Numbered from the stretch's first letter, positions 12,532-25,495 are shown. The stretch: 64,000 nucleotides of DNA from Zea mays (GCF_902167145.1 NC_050104.1:14468001-14532000); one strand, 5' to 3'. Notes: generated by a model from the sequence alone, not told the origin. Numbers and translations are program-made.

Positions 12532-15500
12532 TTAAGAAGGTTTAGGGAAAAGATGGGAAAAATCTATGCGAAGCTCTTCTTCTCTTTCCCAAGTTGCTTC
12601 ATCTTCTCCGTGTTGACTCCATTGTACTTTGCACATCTTTATCACCTTATTTCTTGTAACTCGAGTCAAGGTATTCAAAATCTTGATCGGATACTCCGTG
12701 TAATTCAAATCACCTTGAACACTGAGCTCTTCCATTGGTAACTGTTCCTCAGGGACACGGGGACACTTCTTGAGCTGAGACACGTGGAACACATTATGCA
12801 CATCCGACAGACTAGCAGGTAACTCGAGTTGGTATGCCATCTCCCCATCTCGCCTAAAGATCAAGAATGGTCCAATGTAGCGAGAGGACAATTTGCCCTT
12901 AACTTTGAATCTCCTCATTCCACGAAGTGGTGACACCTTGAGATACACATAATCTCCTTCCTCAAATTCTAGTGGTCTTCTTCTATTATCAGCATAGCTC
13001 TTTTGCCTGGTTTGAGCCACCCTCAAATTCTCTCGAATTATACGGACTTGTTCTTCTGCTTCTTTGAATTAGTTCAGGCCCAAAGAATTGTCTTTCTCCA
13101 GTCTGATCCCAATACAAAGGAGTCCTGCACTTCCTCCCATATAAAGCTTCAAAAGGTGACATCTTCAGACTGGCCTGATAACTATTATTATATGAGAACT
13201 CAGCATATGGTAGACTTTTATCCCAACTTCCTCCATGCTGAAGGGCACATGCTCTCAACATATCTTCCAATACTTGATTAGTCCTTTCAGTCTGCCCATC
13301 AGTCTGAGGGTGATAAGCTGTACTAAAATTCAACTTTGTACTCATGTTCTCGTGAAAGCTTCTCCAAAATCTTGAGGTAAACTGTGAACCTCGATCAGAC
13401 ACGATCTTCTTTGGTACACCATGTAAACACACAATCCGAGCCATATATAACTCTGCTAGCTGAGAACCTTTATATGTAGTCTTCACAGGAATAAAGTGAG
13501 CCACTTTAGTCAATCTATCCACAATCATCCATATAGCATCATATCCTTTCTGGGTGCGAGGCAATCTAGTAATGAAATCCATACCAATCTCTTCCCACTT
13601 CCACTCGGGTATCTTCAGTGGATGCAATAGTCCAGCTGGCCTCTGGTGTTTAGCCTTAACTCTTTGACATACATCGCACATAGCCACATGTGCGGCCACA
13701 TCTCTCTTCAATCCATACCACCAATACTTCCGCTTCAAATCCTGATACATCTTGGTACTACCAGGATGAATAGAATAATCTGAGTCATGGGCCTCCTTTA
13801 AAATAGTCTCTCGAAGGCTTTCAATATCAGGAACACACATTCTGTCCTTGAACCATATGGTGCCTTGCTCATCTTTCGTAAATTCCGGAACTCGACCCTC
13901 AGTAATCAGATCCTTAATCTCTTTTATTTTAGCATCGTCAAGTTGACCTTTGCGGATTTCTTGCTCCAAGGTAGGTTCCACATCAATATAACTTCTTCAG
14001 TGTGAGCAACTATACCCAGGTTAAGTCTCCTGAAATCCTCAACAATCTCATCGGGTAGTTGGGTAACAGCAGCTGAATGAACATGCTCCTTTCGACTCAA
14101 GGCATCTGTAACCAAATTTGCCTTGCCCGGGTGATAGTGAATCTCCAAATCATAATCCTTAATAAGCTCCAACCAACGGCATTGTCTAAGGTTGAGATCC
14201 TTCTAAGTGAATATATACTTTAAACTCTTATGATTCGTGTACACTTGGCACTTGGTTCCCATGATATAATGTCTCCAAATCTTAAGCGCATGCACAACGG
14301 CTGCCAATTCCAAGTCATGCGTGGGGTAGTTCAGTTCATGTTTGCGTAACTGACGAGAAGCATAGGCAAGCACATGTCCTTCCTGCATGAGCACACATCC
14401 TAAGCTTTGGCCACATGCATCACAATAGATATCAAATCCTTTCTGTAAGTCCGGCATAACCAATACTGGGGGCGACATCAATCTTTTCTTCAATTGATCA
14501 AAACTGTCTTGGCACTTCTCATCCCACTTAAATTCTTTTCCTTTCTCCAAAAGCGAAGTCATAGGCTTAGCAATCTTAGAAAATCCTTCAATAAATCTCC
14601 AATAATAACCAGCAAGTCCCAAGAAACTCCGAACCTCAACAACTATAGTGGGTATGCTCCACACCACTATCTCCTTGACTTTAGCAGGATCCACTGATAT
14701 CCTCCCATTAGAAATGATATGTCCAAGAAATGGCACCTCGCCAATCCAAAACTCTCATTTGCTAAACTTGGCGTAGAGTTGAATATCTCATCGCTTCTGT
14801 AGCAACAATCTCAGATGTTCCTCATGATCACTATCACTCTTGGAATAAATAAAAATATCGTCGATGAAGACCGCGACGAACCTGTCCAGACCACGAACAC
14901 TTTATTCTTCAGATCCATAAAATAGGTTGGTGTATTGGTTAGTCCAAATGACATAACGATGAACTCATATAAACCATATCGAGTGGATAAAATCGTCTTG
15001 GGAATATCCGATGGCCTAATCTTCATTTGATGGTAACCCGATCAGAGATCAATCTTCGAGAATACCCTTGCACCTCTCATCTGAAAAAATCCTCAATGTG
15101 GGGTAATGGATACTTGTGCTTCACAATGACATCATTAAGGGTCCTATAATCCACGCACATCCCTTGTGATCCTTCTTTCTTCTGTACAAATAGAACCGGC
15201 GCTCCACAAGGTGAAAAATTCGGACAAATGTATCCAGCCTCTTGTAATTTCGTTAATTGCTTCTTAAGTTTCTTCAACTCCTCTACGGACATCCTATATG
15301 GCCGTTTAGAAATAGGGGCGGTTCTAGGTAAGAGATCAATAACAAACTCAACTTCTCTATCAGGTGGCATCCCTGGTAACTCCTCTGGAAAGACATCCGT
15401 AAAATCTCTAACCACCCGGACGTTGTCACCAACAAACTCCTCAGGTATAAAGAACATTGCACGCATGGATGAGGAGGTTACTGCAATATTAACTTGAAAT

Positions 15501-15620
15501 CTTTCTCCTTTGGAACTGGTGAGTTCTATGGTTCCCTTAGCATAGTGTATATACTGCCTTTGCCTTTCTTAACCATGATATACCAAGGATCACGTCTATA
15601 GTGCTCTCTTCTAACACTAT
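12532..15620 (-). pseudogene. pol: Element F pol remnant: protease tail, RT, RNase H, integrase, chromodomain, heavily mutated
   Basis: Reading right to left: the end of the protease region (near 15590-15620), RT, RNase H with ADALSRK-like residues near 14095-14115, integrase with DRGSQF and [10 protein letters not shown] (13260-13420), and a chromodomain-like end (12535-12720). It is related to E's pol but clearly divergent. In-frame stops are TGA at 15042-15044, TGA at 14755-14757 (a Cys codon in relatives) and TAG at 14203-14205. Frameshifts are needed near 15080, 14740-14810, 13980 and 13065. No functional enzyme could be made. Gag and the protease active site are absent, with the sequence losing similarity near 15620-15640. 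Confidence 0.9.
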
Positions 15621-15639
15621 AGGGGTAGCCCATCTGGGT

Positions 15640-16090
15640 TAGAACACAGGGTAAAAAGGAAGAATTGTAGACAAGGCGAGTAATTACGAGAAATGTTACT
15701 GCGGGGGATTTATTAGTTAAGTAGATTAGTGTGTTATCCACTAAAGCTAATACATTACCTTATGGTGGAACATGCTAAGATGTCCATATATAATATATCA
15801 ATCAATCAAAGAAGCAAATCAGACATTTAACATCAGAACAATCAAACAACATTCTTAAAGAAAATAGTTTTAAATTTTGTCTTGGGTTCCCTATCTCTTA
15901 AAAAGATCATAGTGGTAGGATTCCAAGGTGTGAAATCCATCTTGTCTTAGAGTAGAAAAGATAAGAGTAATCGGAGTAGAATAGCAAAAGGTGAGACAAG
16001 ATCAAGATGAGATGAGTATGGAATGAATCAGAGTAAGGTAAGTGGAAAGGTTTGTCCATTTCTATCTAGGTTTCGTCCTACAGTCAACAT
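15640..16090. other. Element F leader region without recognisable coding sequence
   Basis: These 450 bases lie between the pol breakpoint and the primer site. I see no gag, zinc knuckle or long credible frame. It is AT-rich and presumably untranslated leader joined to pol by an old deletion that removed gag and protease. Confidence 0.6.
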
Positions 16091-16104
16091 TTCCTTTGAT
16101 ACCA
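16091..16104 (-). other. Element F primer binding site (tRNA-Met type)
   Basis: The element strand reads TGGTATCAAAGGAA four bases inside the right LTR. It resembles the TGGTATCAGAGC site complementary to initiator tRNA-Met used by most plant LTR elements. It fixes the right LTR as the 5' LTR. Confidence 0.8.
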
Positions 16105-16108
16105 CTTC

Positions 16109-19100
16109 TGTCACACCCGGCTTTAAGGAACAAAGCCAGGTGCATCTCATACATGCGCCAAGAAGACAACATATATAATAACAGAGTGTATAGAGATAAA
16201 TGTCACAATAATCAGAGTATTTATTACATAGCGGAAGACTTATTACAAAATAAAAGATAAAAGTAAAACGAACTAAGGATCGTTGGCGCCAATGTCAACT
16301 GAGAAACGCCACCTAGATCAGATCGAACTCCTCGCCTTGTGGCTCCTCCTGAACCACCTGCTCTTCTCCTGTGGGGGGTGTGAGACAGCAAGGGTGAGCT
16401 CACACATGATCATCGCTCAACAAGTTGTGGGGAATAATGTGACATGAACTCACCAAAGGTGGGAGCTCATGGAGTGTAAGGCTTATCAAAGAGAATGGTT
16501 AAAGCTGAGCATTGCTTTTAAGTAGTTGGTCAAAATTTTATTAGCAGTTACTAAGTGTAAGTAAATACCAAACCATAAGTAAAGTAATAGAACAAAATTA
16601 ATAACAAACCCATGCAATGCAAATGACAAAATTGAATTTAAGTTCCATAATTTAATCATCAGAGAGTCCTGAGCTGCTCATGACCGTGAGCTCGGCTAGT
16701 ATACCAGTTTTACACTCTGCAGAGGTTGTACCCTTTACCCACAAGTCATGTTACCCATCTGCCAAGGGGTCGCGAATCCCATACACCTCTACCTAGGAAG
16801 CGCGGCAGGGCAACACTACGAGGCCTTTACAAAGTTCCACTAGCTTCCGACAACCCGCTACAGTTTATAGGAAGTTCCAATGCAGGGTTCCTGGCTGACC
16901 GCCATCGCAGCAAAATCAACCAGGGACCTCCCTACACTGACCACTCCCCTACTGCCCTTGCCCCTTTCGGGTAAGGTAATCTTCCACTAGCTTTCCTAAT
17001 TAGTCAGCCAAGGGCGTCCCATTAAACCCTTGTGGTGGCACGTGGTTCTCAAGTTAAGCTCTATGTTCCAATTAACATTAATGAACTTGACATGGACATA
17101 AACAGAATAACAAGAATAATTGGAACATAGATATAATAAATGATTATCCCAAAACCATGTAAAGCAATAGCAAACTATCCAGTGATTCAGGGGTAAACAA
17201 GGTAATGAGATAAACAAATCTAGGGTAACCTATTGGGTCCCATCAAAATTAGCCTATGCAGGAATAAGTGATATTAAAGAACAATATTAGGTAAAAAGTG
17301 GTCAAGGGCACAACTTGCCTTCAATGAGCTCCTGCTTAGCTACTTCTACCTGCTGAATACCCGAATCCTCGATCACTGGCTCTTCTACTCGCCACAATAC
17401 AAACAAGCATAGTACAAAGGAGAAATTAACATCACACCAAACATATATACAAAATACATATTAATAATATATACATTAAAATGAGATCATAGGAAAAAGA
17501 ATCACTAAATTCAGAGTTATGGATTTTAAGATATGATTTTCCGGAGGTTTCATGTATTTGGTACAAGATAAATTAAGGGATTAATTTTAATATAGTTTTC
17601 ATGTTAAAACAGAGACACTATGTGATGAACAATATTATTACAAAATTATAGGAACCGGAATAGACTAAAAAGGAGTTAATACAAATTTTCTATGAATTAA
17701 TTAAGTTCCTGCAATTATTTTTACACTAAAAAGTATTTTCTAGTTGAATTTATTTATTTTTTTCTGTTCTCTGGACCGAGCGCTAAAAACAGATAAGTCT
17801 AGGGTCTAACGCGAAAGAAACCCAAGATACAGATTTACCCCGCGATGGATGGCGGGTTAAATTCAATAGATCCCAGGGTCTCTTCTGCGAAACGGCCTGG
17901 CCGAAGAGGTATCTCAAGATCTCGGCCAGTGGATTTATGATGCATGGTGCAGATTAGATCGCGAAAGGGTATGTTGCGCTGACTGTTGGATGGAGATACG
18001 ACGGCCCAGATTTTATAATTTCTGATCTAACCGATGCCGCCCGATCTCGATCTGATGACCCCCGATTAATCACACGAAGGGCTGCCCAGTTCTAATCTCA
18101 GTCGCGCAAAGAAGATCGAACGGTGACCGTGCGTCTTCAACCTCCCAATAGCCCACATACCAAACTCTCTCTCTCTCCTCCATCGGCATGCCGATCACAC
18201 TGGCCCGACCATGGTGTCGCGCTGGTGCACCAGGCTACTATAATGCAGTTCGAAGGCGACCAAGGAATATTGAGGGAATCATCGCGACGGAAGAGGCACT
18301 CACCACAACGACGAGGACACGATTCCTAGCTGCACAGCAGTGGTTGTCGGCTCCGAAGAATCACGGAGTGCCACGATGATCGTACGTCAGGCCCACCCAA
18401 AAGCTAGGAGGCAGCCAACGATGAGTTCGACGCCGACGGCCACACCCAACTGTATCACGTGGTGACTATCTACCAGCGGCTCTCTCCCTCACGGGAGATC
18501 CGGCAGTGATGAAACTCTCGACCTGAACTACTTCCACGGCTGGCAAGGTCAAGGATATGAAGGGGAGACTCGAGGGCTTGGTCCATATAGCAGTAGCGCC
18601 AAATCCGGAGACGGTTACATCCTAGCAAACGGTGCGAGAGCGATTTCTGAGGAAGGCCAGGACAACGTCAATTCACACGATGCATGACACAAGCTTCCGG
18701 CTTGGTAATAAAATAATAATAAAAAACAAAACAAAGATTGGCTACTGTGGCGGTTAAATGGGACATGGAGGGCCGATGGTGCACATGCACGTGGGTTTGG
18801 ACTTTCCCTTTTTTTATTCTGTTTTCTTTTCATATTTTTTTGTTTGAGTTTAATTGGAATCAAAAGTTCAAGTTTTCTTTTATAAATTTGGTAATCTGAA
18901 TGAAGAAATACATAAGTAGTCCGCATGAGATATAAATATATTGATTTGCTCACCCTTTATTACTTTAATTTAATCAATGCAACATGGTGTTTACGTACAG
19001 GTTAAAGAAGAATTTGTACAAATTTACTGTCCTCCCCTTTCTTATTAATCTATTTTCTTTTCTTTTATAATTTCTGTTTTCAAATTCATTTTTTTTCAAA

Positions 19101-19310
19101 CTCAAACTTGTTTCATCCATTTGAATACAAATACGATAATACAATAACGCCAGCATGACATGCACATCTCTGTATTTATTCATTTATCATTTGCCTAATT
19201 CAATTCCATTAGTAGAATATGAAAAAGGGAAAAATTAAGTGATCACATAAATCTTTTTATAATCTCCCCATACTCAGGTATTTTTATACTCCAAATATTT
19301 GGGTATTACA
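16109..19310 (-). repeat. Element F 5' LTR (right copy, 3202 bp)
   Basis: Full-length partner of 9293-12494, offset by exactly 6816 bases with no indel seen. It ends at gggtattaca followed by the target duplication ctgtg at 19311-19315. Confidence 0.95.
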
Positions 19311-20248
19311 CTGTGCTGACGATACTGCTGCTGCTGCTGCGGGTACTGCCTCTGAAATTGCTGCTGATGCGGACGCTGATTCTGATTCTGATATCCCTGT
19401 GGGTGACCAGGCCTGCCTTGCTGAGATGAACTGCCTGAGAAACGTGGACGGCTGATGCCTCCGGTCTGGGGTCCACTCATCTTGCGCTTCCGATCTTCCA
19501 TATCCTTACGCTTCTTCTCAGTCATCACTGCCCTATCGATCAGGTGCTGGAAGGTTGGGAAGGTGTGATTCATCAGCTGGTAATGCAGGGGATCCACCAA
19601 ACCTCTCATGAACCTGTACTGCCTCTTGGCATCAGTGTTGACATCCTCGGGTGCATAACGAGACAACTGCAGAAACTTATCTCTATACTCACTAACAGAC
19701 AGGGGTCCCTGCTTCAGAGCCAGAAACTCCTCCTTCTTCACGATCATCAGTCCCTCTGGCACATGGTATCTGCGGAAACTCTCGCTGAATTCCTCCCACG
19801 TGATGGCTTCAGGGTCAGCATGGGTGGCGAGGTAGGACTCCCACCAGGACTGGGCTGCTCCCCTCAGCTGGCGGGGACCATACAGAACCTTCTCCCTGTC
19901 GTCGCATTGGGCGGTGCGCAGTTCCCTTTCCACTGCGCGCAGCCAGTCTTCTGCATCCATGGGGTCAGCAGAATGGGCGAAGGTAGGAGGGTGCCCTCTC
20001 ATGAACTCACCACGCTTATCTCGTGGCATCTGGGGCATCTGCACTTGCAATTGGGGTTGGGGTTGCTGTTGAGCCTGCTGCATGGCTGCCAGAGTCTGCC
20101 CAATGGCCTGCACTGCCTGGGTCTACATCAAGAACATCTGCTCCACTGACATCGGGGGTGGTGGGGGAGGCTGCCTCTGTTGTTCCTCCTGCTGGTCATG
20201 CTGCTCTTGCTGAGCACGCCTGTTGCATCGGCGCCTGTTGTCAGACAT
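19311..20248 (-). pseudogene. gag: Element E gag, N-terminal and central part
   Basis: The ATG at 20248-20246 opens a frame beginning MSDNRRRCNRR that leads into proline- and glutamine-rich sequence. A TAG at 20123-20125 (codon 42) interrupts it. Beyond that the frame is open through a retrotransposon gag domain with an AQSWWESYLA-type motif near 19830-19860, then a Gln/Pro-rich tail up to the F insertion at 19310. The zinc knuckle continues at 9292 on the other side of F. Gag forms the virus-like particle that packages element RNA. The single stop needs only a C-to-T change from CAG, so gag was probably functional recently. Confidence 0.88.
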
Positions 20249-20651
20249 CTGTGGAAGACATTCATACATCAGCATTGATCTTACAACCCTTCAGCATAAG
20301 AAAAGAGAATACAGAATCCTTCATGACACTGAGTGAACAAAGAGCTTCACTGATCCTCATTATGATTCAACACAGCTTCTTAGATAAGAAAGGAAAGTAA
20401 GAGTAAATGGTTTCCCAACTAAACAACTGACTTCATTAACATTACTAGCTAGGCCAAACTGCAGGGGAAACCCACAGGTTGGCAACAGTCATTACAAAGA
20501 TTCAAATCCAGCACAAGTTCACCATAACAAGCAATAAAGCAACTGATAAGCAAACTAAACTAAATGGAAGCAACTGATAAGCAAACTAAACTGACTACCT
20601 AAGACTGAGACATCTGACTTAAGGATTATTACAAACTCCGACGCTAACGGT
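20249..20651. other. Spacer between element E orf0 and gag
   Basis: About 400 bases of AT-richer sequence between the orf0 stop and the gag ATG. I see no conserved frame, repeat or promoter motif in it. Confidence 0.5.
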
Positions 20652-21656
20652 CTAAGGATCCAGATCTATCCTGGTCTTACAGACAGGGGAACCATAAGTG
20701 TGGTGACCACGTGGCGGCGAGCGGTATGGGTGCTGAGTCCCAACAGGAGCGGGAGAACCACCCTCCTGGTGATGGCGCTCTGCCAACTCAGCATGCAACT
20801 CCGCAATCTCCGTTCGAGCCCTGCTTAGCTCGTCCAGAGAGTGATCCAGCTCAGTGTTAAGCACTGCGACTAGGTTGACTGTGCTGCTCAACCTAGGGTT
20901 ACCCTCACCAACAGGTGAGACAACAACACTCTCTGTGCTGCCAGTAGGGCGGCGGGGGTAGTATCGAAGGTTAAGACCGTCGGCCACCCCACCGAACAAA
21001 GAACAGTACTGGGAGAGTGCACGCCGTGCTGCATCCTACATAGCCGCCTCTGCAGTGTCCCTCTCGGAGATGGAATAGTGCTCCGAAACGGCCTCCGCAC
21101 CCCGGAGGTCATCCTCCGGACGGCGAACTAGGCAGGTAGCCTCCCAGCGGTCCGGGTACCTCCCGCGACTGTGCTGGTAGACTACACAACGATACTCGAT
21201 CGACCAGGTGTGCCGGTCGAAAGCCTGGCGCAGCAAGGTGTCGAGTGCGTCGTGGAAGTGACAACCGCGAGCGGCGTCACGGGTGATGGGTCGGGCGACC
21301 CATCCTTCCGCCTCCTGCGGCTCAGAAGACTCCGTGCTGTGGTCTGAGTCATCGTCGGGGTCTCCTCCAGTAGCTCCTCCAACAGCCGGGACGTCCCGCG
21401 GTGGTGCAGGGGGTGCCTCCAGTTGGGCCACAGAGGAACGGGGCCTCACGGTCCCCACCTCCTGCTGGGGTGAGGAGGAAGAGCCCTGCTGCTCTCCGTG
21501 CTGGCGCCGGCGTTCCTGCTCCTCACGCAGGCGGTGGTGCAGCCTCTCCAGGTGACTCGACTGACCGGACACGGTGCGGTGCAGAGGACGCTCCGCAAGT
21601 CAAGACGGCAGGAAAGGAATCACCGACTTACGTGCAGTGTGTCTAAGACGAGCCAT
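20652..21656 (-). pseudogene. orf0: Element E orf0: extra protein gene upstream of gag
   Basis: The ATG at 21656-21654 opens a 335-codon frame that stays continuous to a stop at 20652, apart from TGA at 21600-21602 (codon 19) and TAG at 21036-21038 (codon 207). Both are one C-to-T step from Arg or Gln codons. The protein starts basic, has an acidic Asp/Ser stretch (GDPDDDSDHSTESSEP) near 21340-21370, a central folded-looking part with aromatic residues, and a short heptad-like segment (ELDHSLDELSRARTEIAELHAE split over 20780-20850) suggesting a coiled coil. Published work describes an extra orf0 before gag in rice RIRE3/RIRE8-type chromoviruses; homology here is inferred from position, not alignment. 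Function is unknown. It is separate from gag and in the same orientation. Confidence 0.65.
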
Positions 21657-21888
21657 CTACAAAAGTCACCGTAAGCACAAGAGTAAGAGCAGAACTAATA
21701 TGACAAGTGAGTAAACCATAAACAGAATGAGATAAAAATTTTTAACAAGGTGTAGTATATATGGATAGTAAAACATAGGGTTGGTCGAGGTGACCGACTT
21801 TTGAAGTAACATCAGAGGTCAAGGTGAGGGGGAGGGTCAATAGTCCTTAGTACGACCAGTGCTACTCTAGGTCAGCGGTCCTACAGTC

Positions 21889-21906
21889 AGCACGGCTTTG
21901 ATACCA
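21889..21906 (-). other. Element E primer binding site (tRNA-Met type)
   Basis: The element strand reads TGGTATCAAAGCCGTGCT four bases inside the right LTR. It matches the initiator tRNA-Met site with one change in the first twelve bases. It identifies 21911-25490 as the 5' LTR. Confidence 0.85.
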
Positions 21907-21910
21907 CTTA

Positions 21911-24900
21911 TGTCACACCCGGTTTTGGAAGGCAAACCGAATGCGAACTATGTACGTGCCAGGATCAGAACTCACGTACACAGCGATTACATAAATGAAC
22001 ATCATCACACAATGCTCGAATAATAACATAAAAGGGTACTTATTACATCATAGAGTCATAGACATCCACATATTCATTGTCTTAACAAGTAAATCAAAGT
22101 ACTAGCGAAACGCAGTAAAGATAAGGCCTCCACAGGCAGCTGACTGGGGGTTGCCGCCAACCCACACCTAAAACTCGTCGTAGTCTTGGAACTCCTGGAA
22201 GTCTCCTTCCACGACTTCATCTCCTCCTGAGCAGTGGTTGCAATGCGGACAACCTGGTGTTTGGTGGTAAAGCAAGGATGAGTACACATCAACGTACTCA
22301 GCAAATGTCCCGTTTGGCTGAAGTGGACTAGCTTTATGTGGGGTTAGGCTCAAGCAGTTGCTTTTAGTTGGTCAGGTATTTATCATTAGTAGAAGCTAGA
22401 TTTTAGCATTAACCAACCCGTAAACCATTTCCTCATTGAGGAACAACACCATCATAGTCGAACCAAAACCATAACATAACCCTTGTATCTCGAACCATCT
22501 GTATCTCTAATCAAAGAGGATCCCAAGGCTGCTCTTAACCGTGAGCACGGCTGATATACCAGTTTCATTACCCTCTGCAGAGGTTGCACACTTTACCCAT
22601 GAGTCATGATTCCCTTTCTACCCGGGGAGAGCTAATCCCCATTGACCACTACCTAGGTGGTCCGGCAGGGCATCACTACGTAGCTTTTACAAAGATTCCC
22701 CAGAGATCATAGCTGCCCGTTAGGTTTCTCCAGTTTGATAAACACAGTACCCCTCCCCGCAGGAGAGTGACTAACAAAGAGCAAAACGAAAGAACCTCGG
22801 CACTCAGCCTCGGCAGAGCAAGCACTGTGCCTGGACCCCATTGACGGCACGACGGCTAAGCAACTACACCTCTAGTTCATCTAATTAATCAGCTAAGGGC
22901 ATCCCATTTCACCCTCATGGTTGCACTGTTATCCCGGGTGGTCTCTCAACGAACCAGTCCTTACGGAGAGGTACTCAGGAAACAGCCTGAGCCCCCTAGA
23001 GTATCACAAGATCATCAACATCATCAGGATAACAGTATCATAAATAGCCACATCATGTTCATTGATTATGTTAAAGCAATAGCAAAGTGCTAACCATAAT
23101 AGCCCATAAGGTCATCAAGAATAAAGTAAAATGTAAAGCTAGTCAATCCTTAGGTTTCAAGTAAGTAGTGCGGGGTAGTAAGTTATAAATGAATAGGACA
23201 TAATGGGACAGAGGACACTTGCCTTCACCAAACTGCTGATCAGGGATTTCCTCTGCAACTTCCTCGGGAAACACAGACTGCTCGTTGTCTACGTAAAGTA
23301 ATCATTCACACTATGCACTTGGGAAAATAACAAACAAAAGAAACATACCAAACAAATGCAGCAGAGAGAGATCACAAGTTCATAGTTGAAAAGGGATAGG
23401 CACTCTGGTGTTCCCTAGGTCTGGAGTAGAGGACTATACAAAGTGATTCATTATCCACTAATCAAGTTCAAGTCAGTGGTGGGGTTAAATCCTTGCATGG
23501 TTTTAAGTTCCTAAACTTAGGTGTTTAAGTCCATAAACTTAAGTGCTCCAACTTTTACTAAAGTCTACTATCTTTTATTTATCTCAAATAGGGTTCCCAT
23601 AACATTAACTTTATCCTAATGATTAACCATTAATTGGGACATGGAAACAGCAGGGAAACATTGCATAAACAGATAGATAATAATATCATGAACATTTTGC
23701 AATTTGAAGCACCTAATTTGGAGTTCATATGACACAGTTATGAATTTTACAAGTTTAGGGGTTAAAATTATACCCTAAGGACCTATTTTGAATTAAATAA
23801 AAGGTCCGAGGACCTAACTGCACGAAACCAGGGACGGCGGGCGCAATTTCCAGAAAACAGGGGGATTCTTTAAGAAAATGCGCGGGCGAAGGGGTATCGG
23901 GCGCCTACAGCCGTTGGATCTCAGATCGACGGCCAGGATTAGATCCCGCGGCGGGCGCGCGGCGGCGTGAGCGGCTGACAGGCGGGGCCGGGCGGGCAGC
24001 GCGGGCGCGGGCGACTGGCAGGCGGGGCCGGGCGGGCAGCGCAGGCGCGAGCGACTGGCAGGCGGGGCCCAGTTGGCAGGGAGGCGGGGCGTGGGGGAAA
24101 CGGCTCTGGGCCGTTGGATCTTGGTCGGACGGTTGAGGTTGGGTTCGGGTTATTTGAATCCGTGCCGTCCGATCTAATATAGACGGCGGGGATGGGGTGG
24201 CTGGCTCCCGTCTCCTTCGGCTAGCTGGGGCGGCGGCGCTCGTCCCCGCGGCGGAGGAGCTCGCCGGAGACGAGGGGCGCGGGGGCCCTACGGGTCCTTG
24301 GGGCGATCCGAGTGGCCGGGGAGGTTAGGGAGGGCACGGGGAATCCATTGGTGGGGTCTGGGTCGGGGCAGGGGCACCGGAGGGGGGGTGGCTCACGGCG
24401 GAGTGGCTCGGCGGCGGCGGTAAGCAACTCCGACGAGCAATCAAACGCAGCAGAGAGCAAAATAAAGGCCAATAGGGGCGGGAGAGGTTCTTTACCTCAA
24501 GGCGGGCTCCGGGGACTCCTCGGCGGCGACAGAGACGCGACGGTGGCCCGGGTCGACGGTGGCGGCTGCACGGCGGACGGCGGGTGAGCGCGGGCAGAGA
24601 GAAATAGGGAGGGGAAGGGGAAATTGGTGCGCGTTCCGGGTTGCGGACGTCGGGGCGAAGCTCACCGTGGCAATGGACACGGCGGAGCTCCAACGGCGGC
24701 CGGGAACCGAGCTCGGAACGGCGGGGTTTACGGCGGCGGCGCTCTGGCGTGCGCACAGCGAGGGAGAGGTGGAAGAGGGGGCCGGTTGGTGCGCAAATGA
24801 GGGAGGGGGAGATGGCGAGCAAGGCTCGGGGCTCAAGTGGCCGAGGGCGAGGTGGGGCGAGCCCCACGCACGACGTGGGTGCGGAGACCGCGGCACGCAC

Positions 24901-25490
24901 GGCGGCGGTTACGCGAAGACGGAGAAGCTGACAAGCCGGGCCCACGGCGCAGAGAGAGAGAAGAAAGCAGGTGCGGGCGCGAGGGAAGCGGGGCTGACGG
25001 GCCGGGCCCACGGGCAGAGAGAGAGCGAGGGAGCGGGCGCGCGCGGGGAAGCGGCAGCGCCGACAGGCCGGGCCCGCTGCGCAGAGAGAGGAGGGGGGAG
25101 AGGCGCGCGCGCGAGGTGGGCCGACTGGGCCGAAAGGCCGAGGGGGGCGGGGAAGTGGGCTGCTTTGCCTTTTTCTTTTATTTTGGAATTGTTTTCTCCT
25201 TTTCTTTTATTTATTCTATTTGATTCAAATTCAAATGAGCCCCAAATTCAAATTAGACTTTTTGAGAATTATGCACCAAACAAAAGTGAAATCTAGGGTT
25301 CAACATGATGCAACAATTCATATTCCCTTAGGGTTTGAGCTAATAGACTATAATTACAAATAAAATAACCACTTTTCTCCTATAGAAATGAGAAAGAGAA
25401 GATTGGGAAAGGATGAAAAAAAGGGAAGTAACACCTGAATTTGTGAATATGAGCAAAGAAATTTTATACCCCCAAATTCAGGGTGTTACA
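21911..25490 (-). repeat. Element E 5' LTR (right copy, 3580 bp)
   Basis: Starts tgtcacaccc, ends gggtgttaca, followed by the duplication ggtat at 25491-25495. It matches 2027-5614. Most of the LTR substitutions I see fall in the GC-rich centre and look like C/T or G/A changes at CG sites, as expected for methylated DNA. Confidence 0.95.
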
Positions 25491-25495
25491 GGTAT

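Larger units (their letters stand above)
9293..19310 (-). mobile_element. Element F: chromovirus deletion derivative (no gag or protease) inserted in element E
   Basis: Identical-length 3202-bp LTRs (9293-12494, 16109-19310) are flanked by the 5-bp duplication ctgtg (9288-9292, 19311-19315). On the element strand the LTR starts TGTAATACCC and ends GGGTGTGACA, the same terminal signature as E. The internal region is only 3.6 kb: a degraded pol with no gag and no protease active site. The LTRs differ at about seven positions by eye (0.2%), so insertion is very recent, yet pol has three stops and at least four frameshifts. The template was therefore already defective and was probably mobilised by another element's proteins. 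Confidence 0.95.
2027..25490 (-). mobile_element. Element E: Ty3/Gypsy chromovirus (Del/Tekay-like) with 3.6-kb LTRs and an orf0, carrying nested element F
   Basis: Two near-identical long LTRs (2027-5614 and 21911-25490) are flanked by the 5-bp duplication ggtat (2022-2026 and 25491-25495). Both begin TGTAACACCC and end GGGTGTGACA on the element strand. A tRNA-Met-type primer site adjoins the right LTR and a polypurine tract the left, fixing minus orientation. Gene order is orf0, gag, protease, RT, RNase H, integrase, chromodomain. I count about 22 substitutions and 3 indels between the LTRs (roughly 0.7%), implying a recent insertion, on the order of 0.2-0.3 million years at the usual grass LTR rate. 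It splits element A's pol and is split by F at 9293-19310. Confidence 0.95.
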
